64,000 bases of DNA, taken from assembly GCF_020075705.1 (NCBI RefSeq), contig NZ_JAIQUM010000021.1, positions 1-64,000 on the forward strand. Direction: 5' to 3'. Position numbers and translations under genes: made by a program. Source of the stretch: Metabacillus rhizolycopersici. Lineage in GTDB: Bacteria > Bacillota > Bacilli > Bacillales > Bacillaceae. Shown here in pieces: positions 42,901-50,832 of the stretch (positions are counted from its first letter, which is position 1; each line of letters opens with the position of its first letter). The notes beneath the pieces were generated by a model. The model had not been told where the DNA came from. It searched no databases and worked only from the letters and a program-made list of their open reading frames with translations.

Positions 42901-44203
42901 CATCATGAAGGATTGATAAACCTTCACGTTCAAGTGCTTGAACCTCATCAAATAAATCAAAATAAAGATCACCGTACACGACTAATGTCGCTAAATTAGC
43001 TAGCTTTTGTAGCGGTAAAATCGTTGTAAGCTCAGTATAGCTAATATCTAATGTTTCTAGATTCGCAAGCTCCACTATTGGTTCTAAACCTTTTATTGAT
43101 GAATCTGAGAGAATAAGAGTTTTTAAGTTTGTTAAATAAGTTAGAAATTGGATATTATTTCCCTCATAATCTGAAAGATCTAGATACTCTAGATTTGTTA
43201 AGGATTGCAATGCAGATGCATTTTTAATTTCATTACCTGCTAATTCAAGCTTTGTTAAATTAGTCGCCTTTTCTAAACCAGTGATATCTTTCACACCACG
43301 ATAAGACACATCAAGTGTTGTTAAGCTTTCGATATCTGACACGTATATGTCATCACGTTTCAATTTTAGAGCTGCTTTTATCGCCCGTTTTAAAACTAAG
43401 TCAGGGATTGTAACAAGCTCGCCTGATGGCTCCGATGCTACTAGTTTCATCGTCTCTTTGTTTTCGGTTACTTCTTCGGTTACTTCCTCTTTTACTGCTT
43501 CTTTTACGTCTTCTCTTACTTCTTCTTTTACTTGATCTTCTACTTTTTCAATTTTAGGTGCAGCTAGAGTTGTCGTAGCCACCACTGCTTCTTTTATCAT
43601 CGAGCCATTACCAAGCGCGCGAATGCTAATCGAATAGCTTTGCTCACTTTCAAGATCCTTTAGCTCATAAGATGTGACTTGTGCAACTTGATCAACAATC
43701 TTACCATCTAAAACGACCTGGTAATGATCAACATCTTGAACCGCTGACCAAGATACATTGATAGACTGGTCTGTTACGTTTTTCACTTTGACTTCGAACG
43801 GCTCTGCTACTTCTTTTACTTGTTGATAGGTTACGTTAATCGGTTCTGATTGAAGCTCAGTATCATCTGTTTTTTTCACGGCATATGAATATGTCTCACC
43901 TGAAGTCACTTGTTGATCAACTAGTTGGTACGTTCTTACAAGCTTTCCTTCAGAATCTGTTGTTGACTCGATTACTTCTACTGAAGAGATCTTAGTTTCT
44001 TCATTATTTTTTATAAGCGTAAAACTTGCTTCAGCCTGTGATGTAGAGATTGTTCTCCACTGCAGCTGAATACCATCTTCTTTACTTACTGCTGGTAAAA
44101 ATGTCATACTGTCGCTAGCAGCAACAGCTGTTGGTAAAAATGGGATAAATTGAGCTAATAGTAATATAAAAACTAGTAATACAGAAACATAACGTTTAGT
44201 CAA
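39998..44203 (-). CDS. giant LPNTA-anchored leucine-rich-repeat surface protein
   Basis: Large internalin-like wall protein. I choose the TTG at 44203 (GGAGG ten bases upstream; 1401 residues) because it places the signal peptide (KRYVSVLLVFILLLAQF ... AVAA) at the N-terminus. Three modules follow. Each opens with a similar segment (AIKAALKLKRDDIYVSDIES, AIKAEFGLERDLFVSDMKAL, LIKEQFGLERDVRASDLEKL), then 22-residue LRRs (LTKLELAGNEIKNASALQSL type) and a fibronectin-III-like domain. A prealbumin-like domain and Pro/Glu-rich stalk lead to the sorting signal LPNTA, a hydrophobic helix and KRKR tail. LPNTA recalls class D sortases. Likely adhesion. Confidence 0.93.
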   Translation of the reverse strand: MTKRYVSVLLVFILLLAQFIPFLPTAVAASDSMTFLPAVSKEDGIQLQWRTISTSQAEASFTLIKNNEETKISSVEVIESTTDSEGKLVRTYQLVDQQVTSGETYSYAVKKTDDTELQSEPINVTYQQVKEVAEPFEVKVKNVTDQSINVSWSAVQDVDHYQVVLDGKIVDQVAQVTSYELKDLESEQSYSISIRALGNGSMIKEAVVATTTLAAPKIEKVEDQVKEEVREDVKEAVKEEVTEEVTENKETMKLVASEPSGELVTIPDLVLKRAIKAALKLKRDDIYVSDIESLTTLDVSYRGVKDITGLEKATNLTKLELAGNEIKNASALQSLTNLEYLDLSDYEGNNIQFLTYLTNLKTLILSDSSIKGLEPIVELANLETLDISYTELTTILPLQKLANLATLVVYGDLYFDLFDEVQALEREGLSILHDDGYQMYITSIKANEERVKISWEYEGEDDVDYYEVKVADKVTKVDQAESTTSLTVNELQQNTEYTVEIVAYNDKGEQIGKTFSAFKTLSTPDGEKVVFGDPQLEKAIKAEFGLERDLFVSDMKALEELYLDRKRINDLSGLEAATNLQRLSLSANRITDLTPLAALKNLTELSVDDNPITNFTALKGLTNLTTLTLGATGITDLSVLADLQNLDSLALDRNNLENLATLPALKNLVFLSIYDNNLKSLKGIEKVAQLEYLYADGNPLLSITDIQQLSKIKDVNIAFSALETIDVLLKLEELQYVSLYGNEKLDLNEGSVARQVIEQLEQRGVYVDYEGSEEEEEWFEAYIGTVTENSMHVYWDYYGEQEIAKYEVYVNGKLHTSLTGEEVDLKIDKLAPNTEYEVEVKAYNGKKELVKSSTTSETTWGEPTGDKVKFKDDNLKALIKEQFGLERDVRASDLEKLDFLYLDESDIKDLTGLEYATNLVDFHLASNAFTLDLAPLKGLKELSNIYIEESPIKSYAMLNELKNLFSLSIVNNNLEDLSFLSGLKKVQDLTLNNNQIQDISVLSSLKRLNSINLANNNIKDLAPLKASSDSLYHLDVSGNPIEDISSIAQLENLVELILDDTMITNLTPLLDLSSLETVSLHNISTLDLTEAENAQVIEQLKQWGVYVNTEVDMNPELYIDEVTETTISISWDPMLPKGIGSYNLSIYTNDGEETVGEIALDSNETSYQFTNLSPFTDYIVEVNVEEDEYYGYLLAEVTTLPIEGTVKDVSMYVYKTDDVPEADAMFDLHGTDDETENVYYFGGSDAQGQLIDYSSDEELDIFKLPIGNYEIMFLTEDEEEVSFQFQIKGTEDYLKNPIIFVLEESDKGPVTPPSEGGNGEDIEKDKDEQQEPTEPTPSEVNGPVDPVKTDENSKNAKGNNAKGELPNTATETYNLLVVGLIVISLGGIVLFIQKRKRVNNR

Positions 44204-44365
44204 GTTAGTCTTTCCTCCTATAATATTCAATATAATGACAAATTTCATTATAGTTTTTATTTCTGCTTCTGCCTATAGTATTTTTTAGACAAAATTCTAC
44301 ATAAATGAAACCTTTTAACACTACTGTTCGTCAAATAATTGGAAACAATTTTTCACAAAAAAAGA

Positions 44366-44394
44366 TTGTGATAATAGTAGGAGAGAACTATAAT
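44366..44394 (+). promoter_or_regulatory. SigA promoter of the second LCP gene
   Basis: TTGTGA at 44366-44371, 17 bases, perfect TATAAT at 44389-44394, about 45 bases before the ATG. Confidence 0.75.
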
Positions 44395-44439
44395 CTATAT
44401 AGCGTGACAATTAATTTTTCAAAAAAGGATGAAACATAT

Positions 44440-45387
44440 ATGAGAACGGAAAAAAGGATGAAGAAAAAGGTCCTCTGGATTACGTTGAGTATTATCGGTT
44501 TACTCGTTTTAGGTACAGGTGGATATGCTTTTTATCTATATAAATCTGCTGCAGATACTGTTGCTAGCATTCATGAAGATTTAAATCGAGACAAATCTGA
44601 TAAACGTACGGAAGAGGTAAAGTTCTCTGAAAAGGATCCCATTTCGATCCTGTTAATGGGTGTAGATGAACGTGATGGTGATGCAGGTCGTTCTGACTCT
44701 TTAATTTTAATGACAGTCAACCCTAATACAAACTCAACCCAAATGGTAAGTATCCCACGTGATACGAGAACTGAAATTGTCGGTAAAGGAAAAGAAGACA
44801 AAATTAACCACGCCTACGCTTTTGGTGGAACAGAAATGGCCATTAACACAGTCGAACACTTTCTTGATATTCCAATTGACTACTTTGTGAAAATCAATAT
44901 GGAAAGCTTCAAAGATACTGTGGATGCTGTTGGTGGTGTTGAGGTTAATAACACACTTGATTTTTCATACGGTGGATATGATTTTCCTAAAGGAATCGTT
45001 TCCTTAGATGGTGAAAAAGCATTAGCCTTCACAAGAATGCGTTATGAAGATCCACGCGGAGATTTCGGACGTCAAGAACGTCAACGTCAAATTATCGAAG
45101 CAGTTCTTAAAAAAGGTGCAAACATTTCTTCTATTACAAAGTTTGGTGATATGTTTGGTGTTGTGCGTAACAATATAACAACAAACCTTACATTTGATGA
45201 AATGTGGGCAGTCCAAGCAAATTATAAGACCGCAATCAAAAAACTTGAACAGTTCCAGGTGAAAGGTTCAGGCGATACAATTAACGGTATTTACTATTAT
45301 ATTGTTCCAGAGGATGAGCGCTTAACTTTATCTAATCAGCTTAAAGAACATTTGGAAATCTCTACGAATACTGCTAGTACAAATTAA
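44440..45387 (+). CDS. LCP (LytR-CpsA-Psr) cell-wall glycopolymer ligase, second copy
   Basis: Same family as the protein encoded at 15 kb. From the ATG at 44440 (AAAGGATG eight bases upstream) it has 315 residues. A transmembrane helix spans about 10-30 (VLWITLSIIGLLVLGTGGYA). The LCP domain carries DPISILLMGVDERDGDAGRS, the arginine site SIPRDTRTEIVGKGKEDKIN and TRMRYEDPRGDFGRQERQRQ. Its own promoter lies upstream of the chosen start, which supports it over longer frames. It transfers wall polymer to peptidoglycan, perhaps the one made by the cluster at 17-35 kb. Confidence 0.95.
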   Translation: MRTEKRMKKKVLWITLSIIGLLVLGTGGYAFYLYKSAADTVASIHEDLNRDKSDKRTEEVKFSEKDPISILLMGVDERDGDAGRSDSLILMTVNPNTNSTQMVSIPRDTRTEIVGKGKEDKINHAYAFGGTEMAINTVEHFLDIPIDYFVKINMESFKDTVDAVGGVEVNNTLDFSYGGYDFPKGIVSLDGEKALAFTRMRYEDPRGDFGRQERQRQIIEAVLKKGANISSITKFGDMFGVVRNNITTNLTFDEMWAVQANYKTAIKKLEQFQVKGSGDTINGIYYYIVPEDERLTLSNQLKEHLEISTNTASTN

Positions 45388-45392
45388 CTCCA

Positions 45393-45427
45393 AAAAGTTT
45401 CAGCTTTTACGGCTGAAACTTTTTTTA
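45393..45427 (+). terminator. terminator after the second LCP gene
   Basis: AAAAAGTTTCAGC-TTTTAC-GGCTGAAACTTTTTTT on the plus strand, directly after the stop codon. Confidence 0.9.
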
Positions 45428-45558
45428 TGTTCATTTTCGAATTCGGCTCCCCCTTCCTTATCCGCTACATCCTTAAAGAAAGAGTATTTTCAGTAGGCAT
45501 ATACAAAGAACATGCACCATATTCTTTAATGATCATTGATTTTTGGGAGGGATTTATT

Positions 45559-45816
45559 GTGGAATTTTCTTTTGGTTTAATTCTCTCAATCGTCATCGCA
45601 ATTTTCTTAGCAATTGATGCACCGAAGCATGAACGTAGCCCATGGGTTTGGGGAATTTTAGGATTCCTTTTCGGACCAATCGTGCTTGGAATTTATCTCA
45701 TTGTGACAGATCGAAAAGTGGCGGGTTGGATTATTTTAGGGGTTTGTATTTTACTTATTTTACTCTTTATTTTATTATTTGGTGTCGGTATGTTCTTTAT
45801 TTTCAGTGGTGCGTGA
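45559..45816 (+). CDS. small membrane protein
   Basis: I do not recognise a family. The GTG at 45559 (GGGAGG eight bases upstream) gives 85 residues with three hydrophobic stretches: SFGLILSIVIAIFLAIDA, WVWGILGFLFGPIVLGIYLI and a C-terminal VCILLILLFILLFGVGMFFI. The middle section (ERSPWVWGILGFLFGPIVLG) resembles PLDc_N/YqaE-like small membrane proteins. It stands alone between a terminator and a foldback repeat. A longer frame from 45427 would run through the LCP terminator and is unlikely. Confidence 0.75.
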   Translation: MEFSFGLILSIVIAIFLAIDAPKHERSPWVWGILGFLFGPIVLGIYLIVTDRKVAGWIILGVCILLILLFILLFGVGMFFIFSGA

Positions 45817-45817
45817 A

Positions 45818-45983
45818 TAACAAAAGCGCAAGCGCCTTGATCAGCCTCGGGCAAATAAGACGATCAGGAATAGAAGGTGTTTTTTACCTTCAATTCAAGA
45901 GTGGCTTAGACCCAAGAGGGGCTAGGGGCTAGGCGCTTACGCTTGCTGTCGTGCGCTTATCCACAGTATAAGAATTTTATAGT
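45818..45983 (+). repeat. dispersed foldback repeat, copy 9
   Basis: Full unit with middle hairpin (ATCAGGAATAGAAGG / CCTTCAATTCAAGAG, imperfect), a small internal duplication (GGGGCTAGGGGCTAGGCGC) and the second-type tail. Confidence 0.88.
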
Positions 45984-45989
45984 TTCCTA

Positions 45990-46034
45990 AAAAAAGGTCC
46001 TCTACTCATTTGATGAGTGGAGGGCCTTTTATTT
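45990..46034. terminator. bidirectional terminator
   Basis: AAAGGTCCTCTACTCA-TTTGA-TGAGTGGAGGGCCTTT with T-rich flanks on both strands, between the small membrane protein gene and a convergent gene. Confidence 0.88.
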
Positions 46035-46052
46035 TGAGGAAGATTCCCACTA

Positions 46053-46511
46053 CTAAAACTCCCAAACAATCCGCCAACCATCATCTTCCTCAACAACATA
46101 AATATCTTGAATTACCTTAAATATGCCAAACTTACTTTTGAACGTTTGCTCGACCTCCACCCGTGTCGCATATGCAAACTCCTCTGTATCCTTGGCCATC
46201 TTCCAGTTTTGCACGTCCTCTTCTTTTCCAAGTACAAACGAGAAGGTTTCTACACCATAATGACTCATATATATGTGTGATCGCTCCGTTACGTACGCAT
46301 TTTTCGAAAAACGCTCCTGCATAACTGGATGGAATAATTCCCATGCACTACCGAAGTCACCTTCTTGTTCATACTGATAAAAGGCTGCGACTACATCATT
46401 CGGATCTTGTTTACCTAGACCTGGCATTACTTTAACGATCAGTATGACCAATAGCAGCACTACTACAACGACGATAATAACGGGAAGCCTAATTTGCGAT
46501 CGTCTTCTCAT
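46053..46511 (-). CDS. single-pass membrane protein, NTF2-like extracellular domain
   Basis: No named family is recognised. From the ATG at 46511 it has 152 residues: a basic start (RRRSQIRL), a transmembrane helix (VIIVVVVVLLLVILIVKVM, about 10-28), then an outer domain of about 120 residues (DPNDVVAAFYQYEQEGDFGS, AWELFHPVMQERFSKNAY ... YVVEEDDGWRIVWEF). The pattern of an early helix pair and a final strand WRIVWEF resembles NTF2/SnoaL-like or DUF4878 lipoprotein-type domains. It is monocistronic, with the terminator close behind. Confidence 0.78.
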   Translation of the reverse strand: MRRRSQIRLPVIIVVVVVLLLVILIVKVMPGLGKQDPNDVVAAFYQYEQEGDFGSAWELFHPVMQERFSKNAYVTERSHIYMSHYGVETFSFVLGKEEDVQNWKMAKDTEEFAYATRVEVEQTFKSKFGIFKVIQDIYVVEEDDGWRIVWEF

Positions 46512-46660
46512 CCGTATACACCTCACAGCCTGTCTATTACAAGCTATGATGTTAGGTCGATGAATATTCTTTTTACTAACAATATCAGGAAATGATTCTT
46601 TTTGACTGAGAAATTGTTATAATAAGAGTCAGTAAAATAAGATAGAAGTGAGTGAATTCA

Positions 46661-47089
46661 ATGAAGGATGGCATTACATTTATTGTTGAAATTGTTAACA
46701 ATATTCATGATATATTAATCGTTATATTAAACGATATTCTAGGGCTCCAAATGACTGATAAGGACATGCATTTCTGGATTATGGGCTTTATTGGAATTTT
46801 CACCTTTGCATGTGTATTTGTCATATCTAAATGGTTATCAAAATTCCCATTTGGAATCCAACTTATCGCCTTTCTGTACACGTTAACGTTTATGGTTGTC
46901 TTGGTATTTGCGATCGAGATTCAACAGGCAATAACAAATAGAGGGAACATGGAGTTTATTGATGCGATTATTGGAATGTGGGGATTTATTGCCTTATTTT
47001 TAGTGTATGTTGGGATTGTAGCGTTTTTCATGATCATAAAATTGATCGTAGGGAAGTTTAAAAGAAACGATGATGATATAGAAATGTGA
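46661..47089 (+). CDS. multi-pass membrane protein of unknown function
   Basis: Not recognised. From the ATG at 46661 it has 142 residues and about four hydrophobic helices: FIVEIVNNIHDILIVILNDI (partly amphipathic), FWIMGFIGIFTFACVFVISK, IQLIAFLYTLTFMVVLVFAI and a C-terminal MWGFIALFLVYVGIVAFFMI, then a charged tail GKFKRNDDDIEM. An alternative GTG lies nine bases upstream. It is flanked by terminators and so is probably transcribed alone. Confidence 0.78.
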   Translation: MKDGITFIVEIVNNIHDILIVILNDILGLQMTDKDMHFWIMGFIGIFTFACVFVISKWLSKFPFGIQLIAFLYTLTFMVVLVFAIEIQQAITNRGNMEFIDAIIGMWGFIALFLVYVGIVAFFMIIKLIVGKFKRNDDDIEM

Positions 47090-47095
47090 AGAGAT

Positions 47096-47150
47096 AAAAA
47101 AGGAAGTAACTAATTAGATTTCTAGGTCTAAATAAGTTACTTCTTTTTAT
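47096..47150. terminator. bidirectional terminator between convergent genes
   Basis: GGAAGTAACTAATTAGA ... TCTAAATAAGTTACTTCT flanked by A and T runs. It serves the membrane protein gene (+) and the PHP gene (-). Confidence 0.8.
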
Positions 47151-47161
47151 ATGTAGCTTCA

Positions 47162-47980
47162 TTAAAGTGCTGTCATAACCCTTTGCTTCTTAACAAAGTA
47201 GGCCCACTCTTGAAAGCCTATTTCTTTTAAACGCTTTTGTACGAGTTCAAAGTCGTCACCAATTCGTTCCGGTTTATGGGCATCTGAACCAAAGGTGACC
47301 TTGACATTGTAGAAAAGTGCTCGCTCTAATATGTCATCAGCTGGGTACCAGCCACCACAATCCTTTGTTTTTCCTGATGTATTGATCTCTATCGCAACAT
47401 CTTCTTCACCAATGATCTTTAACGTTTTTTCAATCGCTTCAGTTTCAATTGCTGAAAATGCTGGGTAATATCCTTTCATCGCATCAATATGGCCTAAGAT
47501 TTGAAATGCGCCGCTTTTTGCTGACTTCTGGATTAAGTCATAATATTCTTCTTTAACGATTAACTTCTCTCGTGAAGTTAATCCATCCCAACGGTCTCTT
47601 TTAAAAATGTTAACGTCCTGAACATAATGTATAGATCCAATTATGTAATCAAAAGGATGTAAAAGGTATTGATCACGGTAAATGCCAATATGATCTGGAA
47701 AGAAGTCACTTTCTACTCCTAGCAAGACGTGAATTTTATCTTGATATTTTTCTTTTAAATGAAGTACTTCTTCAATATAAGAAACAAATTCACTTTTTGC
47801 CATTGCAATTGATGGATAGAGTTGATCTTCGTCACTATAAAAATGCGGTGAGTGATCTGAAATGCCAATATAGTGTAACCCGTAGTCAATCGCTTGCTTT
47901 ACATAGTCCTCGATTGTGCCAATTGCATGTCCACAGCGATGATGATGGGTGTGTAAATCAAATTTGATAGATTCCGTCAT
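47162..47980 (-). CDS. PHP-type histidinol-phosphatase
   Basis: Metal-dependent phosphatase of the PHP superfamily, HisK/HisJ type, which removes phosphate from histidinol phosphate in histidine synthesis. The 272 residues start FDLHTHHHRCGHAIGTIEDY, giving the HxH metal site, with ISDHSPHF (residues about 40-47) and HIDAMKGYYP near 165. INTSGKTKDCGGWYP and FGSDAHKPERIGDDF sit near the end, completing the metal ligands. No other his genes are near, so the physiological substrate is not certain. GAAGGGAG precedes the ATG. Length fits B. subtilis HisJ (268). Confidence 0.9.
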   Translation of the reverse strand: MTESIKFDLHTHHHRCGHAIGTIEDYVKQAIDYGLHYIGISDHSPHFYSDEDQLYPSIAMAKSEFVSYIEEVLHLKEKYQDKIHVLLGVESDFFPDHIGIYRDQYLLHPFDYIIGSIHYVQDVNIFKRDRWDGLTSREKLIVKEEYYDLIQKSAKSGAFQILGHIDAMKGYYPAFSAIETEAIEKTLKIIGEEDVAIEINTSGKTKDCGGWYPADDILERALFYNVKVTFGSDAHKPERIGDDFELVQKRLKEIGFQEWAYFVKKQRVMTAL

Positions 47981-48085
47981 TACCCAGTGCTCCCTTCTAA
48001 AATTAGCTAGTTTGTTCTTATTTCATCATAGCTTAGATTTTTATTTTTATCCATGAAAAGAGCCCTGATGTGCCAAAATCTGGAG

Positions 48086-48130
48086 AAGAACAAAAGCATT
48101 GGAGTTGGACACGAAAACTAAGTCAAAAAA
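48086..48130 (+). repeat. dispersed foldback repeat, copy 10 (remnant)
   Basis: AGAACAAAAGCATTGGAGTTGG joined to the first-type tail ACACGAAAACTAAGTC. As in copy 8, the foldback centre is missing. Confidence 0.75.
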
Positions 48131-48223
48131 TCTACCTATTAATACTATTACTTTAAAAACCTTTGAATCAATGAATAAAGTATGCCAAGTTTAAAAGTAT
48201 CACTTTTCTATCACAGCTAGCTT

Positions 48224-49756
48224 CTACAACACATGACGTGTCAAATGATTCATAAACTCTTGAAACGCTCTCTGACCTTCATCGTCACGTTTAAATACAC
48301 CCGCATGTTCAAGGATGGCTGCAAAGACAATGCCAACTTCTTTCCGTAAGATGTCATGTACGTTTTCATTGGAAAGTTCCGTGTTCTTTGCTTTAACTTT
48401 TTTGGCCCATTCTAAATGCTTGGCGATATCTTCATTTTTTTCGATTTCTGATTCAAATTCATCCGAAATGAGGCAGTCAGCTAGTACGTTCATTTCCTCT
48501 TTTAACCGTCCAGGTAATACCGCAAGACCCATCACTTCAATTAGACCAATATTTTCCTTTTTAATATGATGTACTTCCTCATGCGGATGGAAAATACCCA
48601 TTGGATGTTCATCACTTGTTCGATTGTTACGAAGAACTAAATCGATTTCGAATAGTTCACCCCTTCTTCTTGCAATTGGCGTAATGGTATTATGGGGTGT
48701 TTCTTCCGTGAATGAAAAGATCTCAACATCTGCATCGCTGTACTTTCTCCAACTTTGTAGAATATGATCCGATAATTCTACAAGTTCATCGCGCTTTCTG
48801 CCTTGTAGACGAACAACGGACATCGGCCATTTGACAATACCTGCTCGTACATCTGGATAATTTTTAAACGTAAATTCCTTTTCAATTTCTGCATTCGCCA
48901 TCGGAAAATCATGGTGACCACCTTGAAAATGATCATGCGTTAAAATTGATCCTCCCACGATGGGTAAGTCTGCATTTGAGCCAAGGAAATAATGAGGAAA
49001 TTGATCAACAAATTGCAAAAGACGTGCGAATGTATCTTTTTCAATTTTCATTGGTTTATGTTCTGCTGATAAAACAATCGCATGCTCGTTATAATACACA
49101 TATGGTGAGAACTGCAAAAACCATTGTTCATCGTTTAACTGAACAGGAATAATCCGATGATTTTGTCTCGCTGGATGATTCACACGACCTGCATAGCCGG
49201 TATTTTCCTTACATAACAAGCATGTTGGATACGAATTTTCCTTCATTTTCTTTGCAGCCATTATAGCTTTTGGATCTTTTTCGGGCTTTGATAAGTTAAT
49301 CGTCATCTCTAAATCGCCGTATTCTGTTTGTACCAGCCACTGTTCGTTTTTGGCGATCCGGTCTGTCCGTATATAATGAACAGCTTTTGAAAACTCGTAA
49401 AAAGCTTTAGTCGATGCTTCTGCTCCTTCTTTTTCATAACACTCAAAAAAACGGCGATTCATCTCAGAAGGCAGTGGAACAAAGCATGCCATTAGATCCG
49501 TATCTAGTAAATCGCGATACGTTACAGTATTTTCTTCTATCCTTCCATTCTCTGCTGCCCAATCTAAAATTTTTTCTAAAATCGCAACAGGAGTATCCAT
49601 CTGTTCCTTCGCTACTTCCACTACCTCAAACTCATCGAGTCTCAATACGCTCAATATTTTATTACGAACAACCTCTATATCCCATTTTGTGATTAATTCT
49701 TTATTTAAACCATACTGTAGTAACCGTTCAATTTGCTCATAAATAGAAATGACCAC
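48224..49756 (-). CDS. galT: galactose-1-phosphate uridylyltransferase
   Basis: Leloir pathway enzyme exchanging UMP between UDP-glucose and galactose-1-phosphate. The 510-residue protein is of the long Gram-positive type (B. subtilis GalT about 513). The catalytic region ILTHDHFQGGHHDFPMANAE lies at about 260-280, with CLLCKENTGYAGRVNHPARQ near 180 and the MGIFHPHEEVHHIKKENIGL near 385. The start is GTG with AAAGGGG upstream. It is last in the run lacZ-galM-galK-galE-galT. Repeats lie beyond its end, and I see no good terminator. Confidence 0.96.
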   Translation of the reverse strand: MVISIYEQIERLLQYGLNKELITKWDIEVVRNKILSVLRLDEFEVVEVAKEQMDTPVAILEKILDWAAENGRIEENTVTYRDLLDTDLMACFVPLPSEMNRRFFECYEKEGAEASTKAFYEFSKAVHYIRTDRIAKNEQWLVQTEYGDLEMTINLSKPEKDPKAIMAAKKMKENSYPTCLLCKENTGYAGRVNHPARQNHRIIPVQLNDEQWFLQFSPYVYYNEHAIVLSAEHKPMKIEKDTFARLLQFVDQFPHYFLGSNADLPIVGGSILTHDHFQGGHHDFPMANAEIEKEFTFKNYPDVRAGIVKWPMSVVRLQGRKRDELVELSDHILQSWRKYSDADVEIFSFTEETPHNTITPIARRRGELFEIDLVLRNNRTSDEHPMGIFHPHEEVHHIKKENIGLIEVMGLAVLPGRLKEEMNVLADCLISDEFESEIEKNEDIAKHLEWAKKVKAKNTELSNENVHDILRKEVGIVFAAILEHAGVFKRDDEGQRAFQEFMNHLTRHVL

Positions 49757-49822
49757 AGGTAGACCCCTTTCTTTAAAAAGAGTAGTAATAGCATGGTGAT
49801 TTACCTTCTCTTTTGTAGACGG

Positions 49823-50812
49823 TTATTTCTCATAGCCATTTGGATGCATCTGGAACCAGTTCCATGCGGTTTCAATTATTTTTTCAAGTGAAGTATAACG
49901 TGGCTGCCAGCCTAATTCTTTTATTGCTTTTGCCTGGGATGCAACAAGTTTTGCAGGATCTCCCGCACGTCTAGGAGCCAATTCTTCCGGAATGCGATGA
50001 CCTGTTACGTTACGTGCTGTATCAATGACCTCTCTTACAGTAAATCCATTTCCATTCCCCAGGTTGTATGTGCCACTCTTGTTATCACGTCGTAATTTTT
50101 CAATCGCTAAAATATGAGCATCCGCCAAGTCTGTTACATGAATGTAGTCACGGACACATGTACCATCATGTGTATCATAATCATCACCAAAAATACTGAT
50201 TTTCTCACGTTTCCCCAATGCCACTTGTAAAATAATCGGAATGAGATGCGTTTCCGGACTGTGGTCTTCTCCTAATTTTCCATCTATATGAGCACCCGCT
50301 ACATTAAAGTAACGCAATACTACATATTTCATGCCATAGGCTTGTTCAGTCCATCTCAACATTTTTTCAATCGCCAATTTTGTTTCTCCATACGGATTCG
50401 TTGGCTCTGTCGGATCATCTTCTAAAATGGGGAAGTTTTTCGCTTCACCATATGTTGCAGCAGTTGAGGAGAACACGATTTTCTTTACATCATGTTTCAC
50501 CATTGTACGCAATAAGCAAAGCGCTCCGTATACATTATTGTCATAATACGTTAACGGATTTTCTACACTTATACCAACAAGTGAATCAGCAGCAAAATGA
50601 ACAACCGCTTCGATCTTGTGATTTGTAAACACATCTTCCAATAATGCTTCATCTCGCAAATCACCGACATAGAGTCTCGCACCGTCTATTACTGCTTGCC
50701 CGTGCCCTGTTTGCAGATTATCGACTACAATCACGTCTTCACCCTTGTCGACTAACTCGGAAACTGTATGACTGCCAATATATCCAGCTCCCCCACAAAC
50801 TAAAATCGCCAT
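49823..50812 (-). CDS. galE: UDP-glucose 4-epimerase
   Basis: Interconverts UDP-galactose and UDP-glucose with bound NAD. The 329 residues have the Rossmann start ILVCGGAGYIGSHTVSELVD, the Ser/Thr and Tyr-X3-Lys active site (FSSTAATYGEAK near 125, NPYGETKLAIEKML near 147), RYFNVAGAHIDGKLGEDH near 170 and DGTCVRDYIHVTDLADAHI near 215. GGAGGGAA precedes the ATG. It lies between galK and galT. It may also feed UDP-sugars to the wall polymer genes, but its position assigns it to galactose catabolism. Confidence 0.97.
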   Translation of the reverse strand: MAILVCGGAGYIGSHTVSELVDKGEDVIVVDNLQTGHGQAVIDGARLYVGDLRDEALLEDVFTNHKIEAVVHFAADSLVGISVENPLTYYDNNVYGALCLLRTMVKHDVKKIVFSSTAATYGEAKNFPILEDDPTEPTNPYGETKLAIEKMLRWTEQAYGMKYVVLRYFNVAGAHIDGKLGEDHSPETHLIPIILQVALGKREKISIFGDDYDTHDGTCVRDYIHVTDLADAHILAIEKLRRDNKSGTYNLGNGNGFTVREVIDTARNVTGHRIPEELAPRRAGDPAKLVASQAKAIKELGWQPRYTSLEKIIETAWNWFQMHPNGYEK

Positions 50813-50832
50813 TATATTCCCTCCCTTTTTTG

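Noticed and set aside
44305..44439. Longer N-terminus for the second LCP protein
   Set aside because: It would start upstream of the TTGTGA-17-TATAAT promoter and bury the membrane anchor. The ATG at 44440 has a ribosome site.
45642..45932. 96-codon frame overlapping the small membrane protein gene
   Set aside because: It is out of frame with the better supported gene and reads into the foldback repeat.
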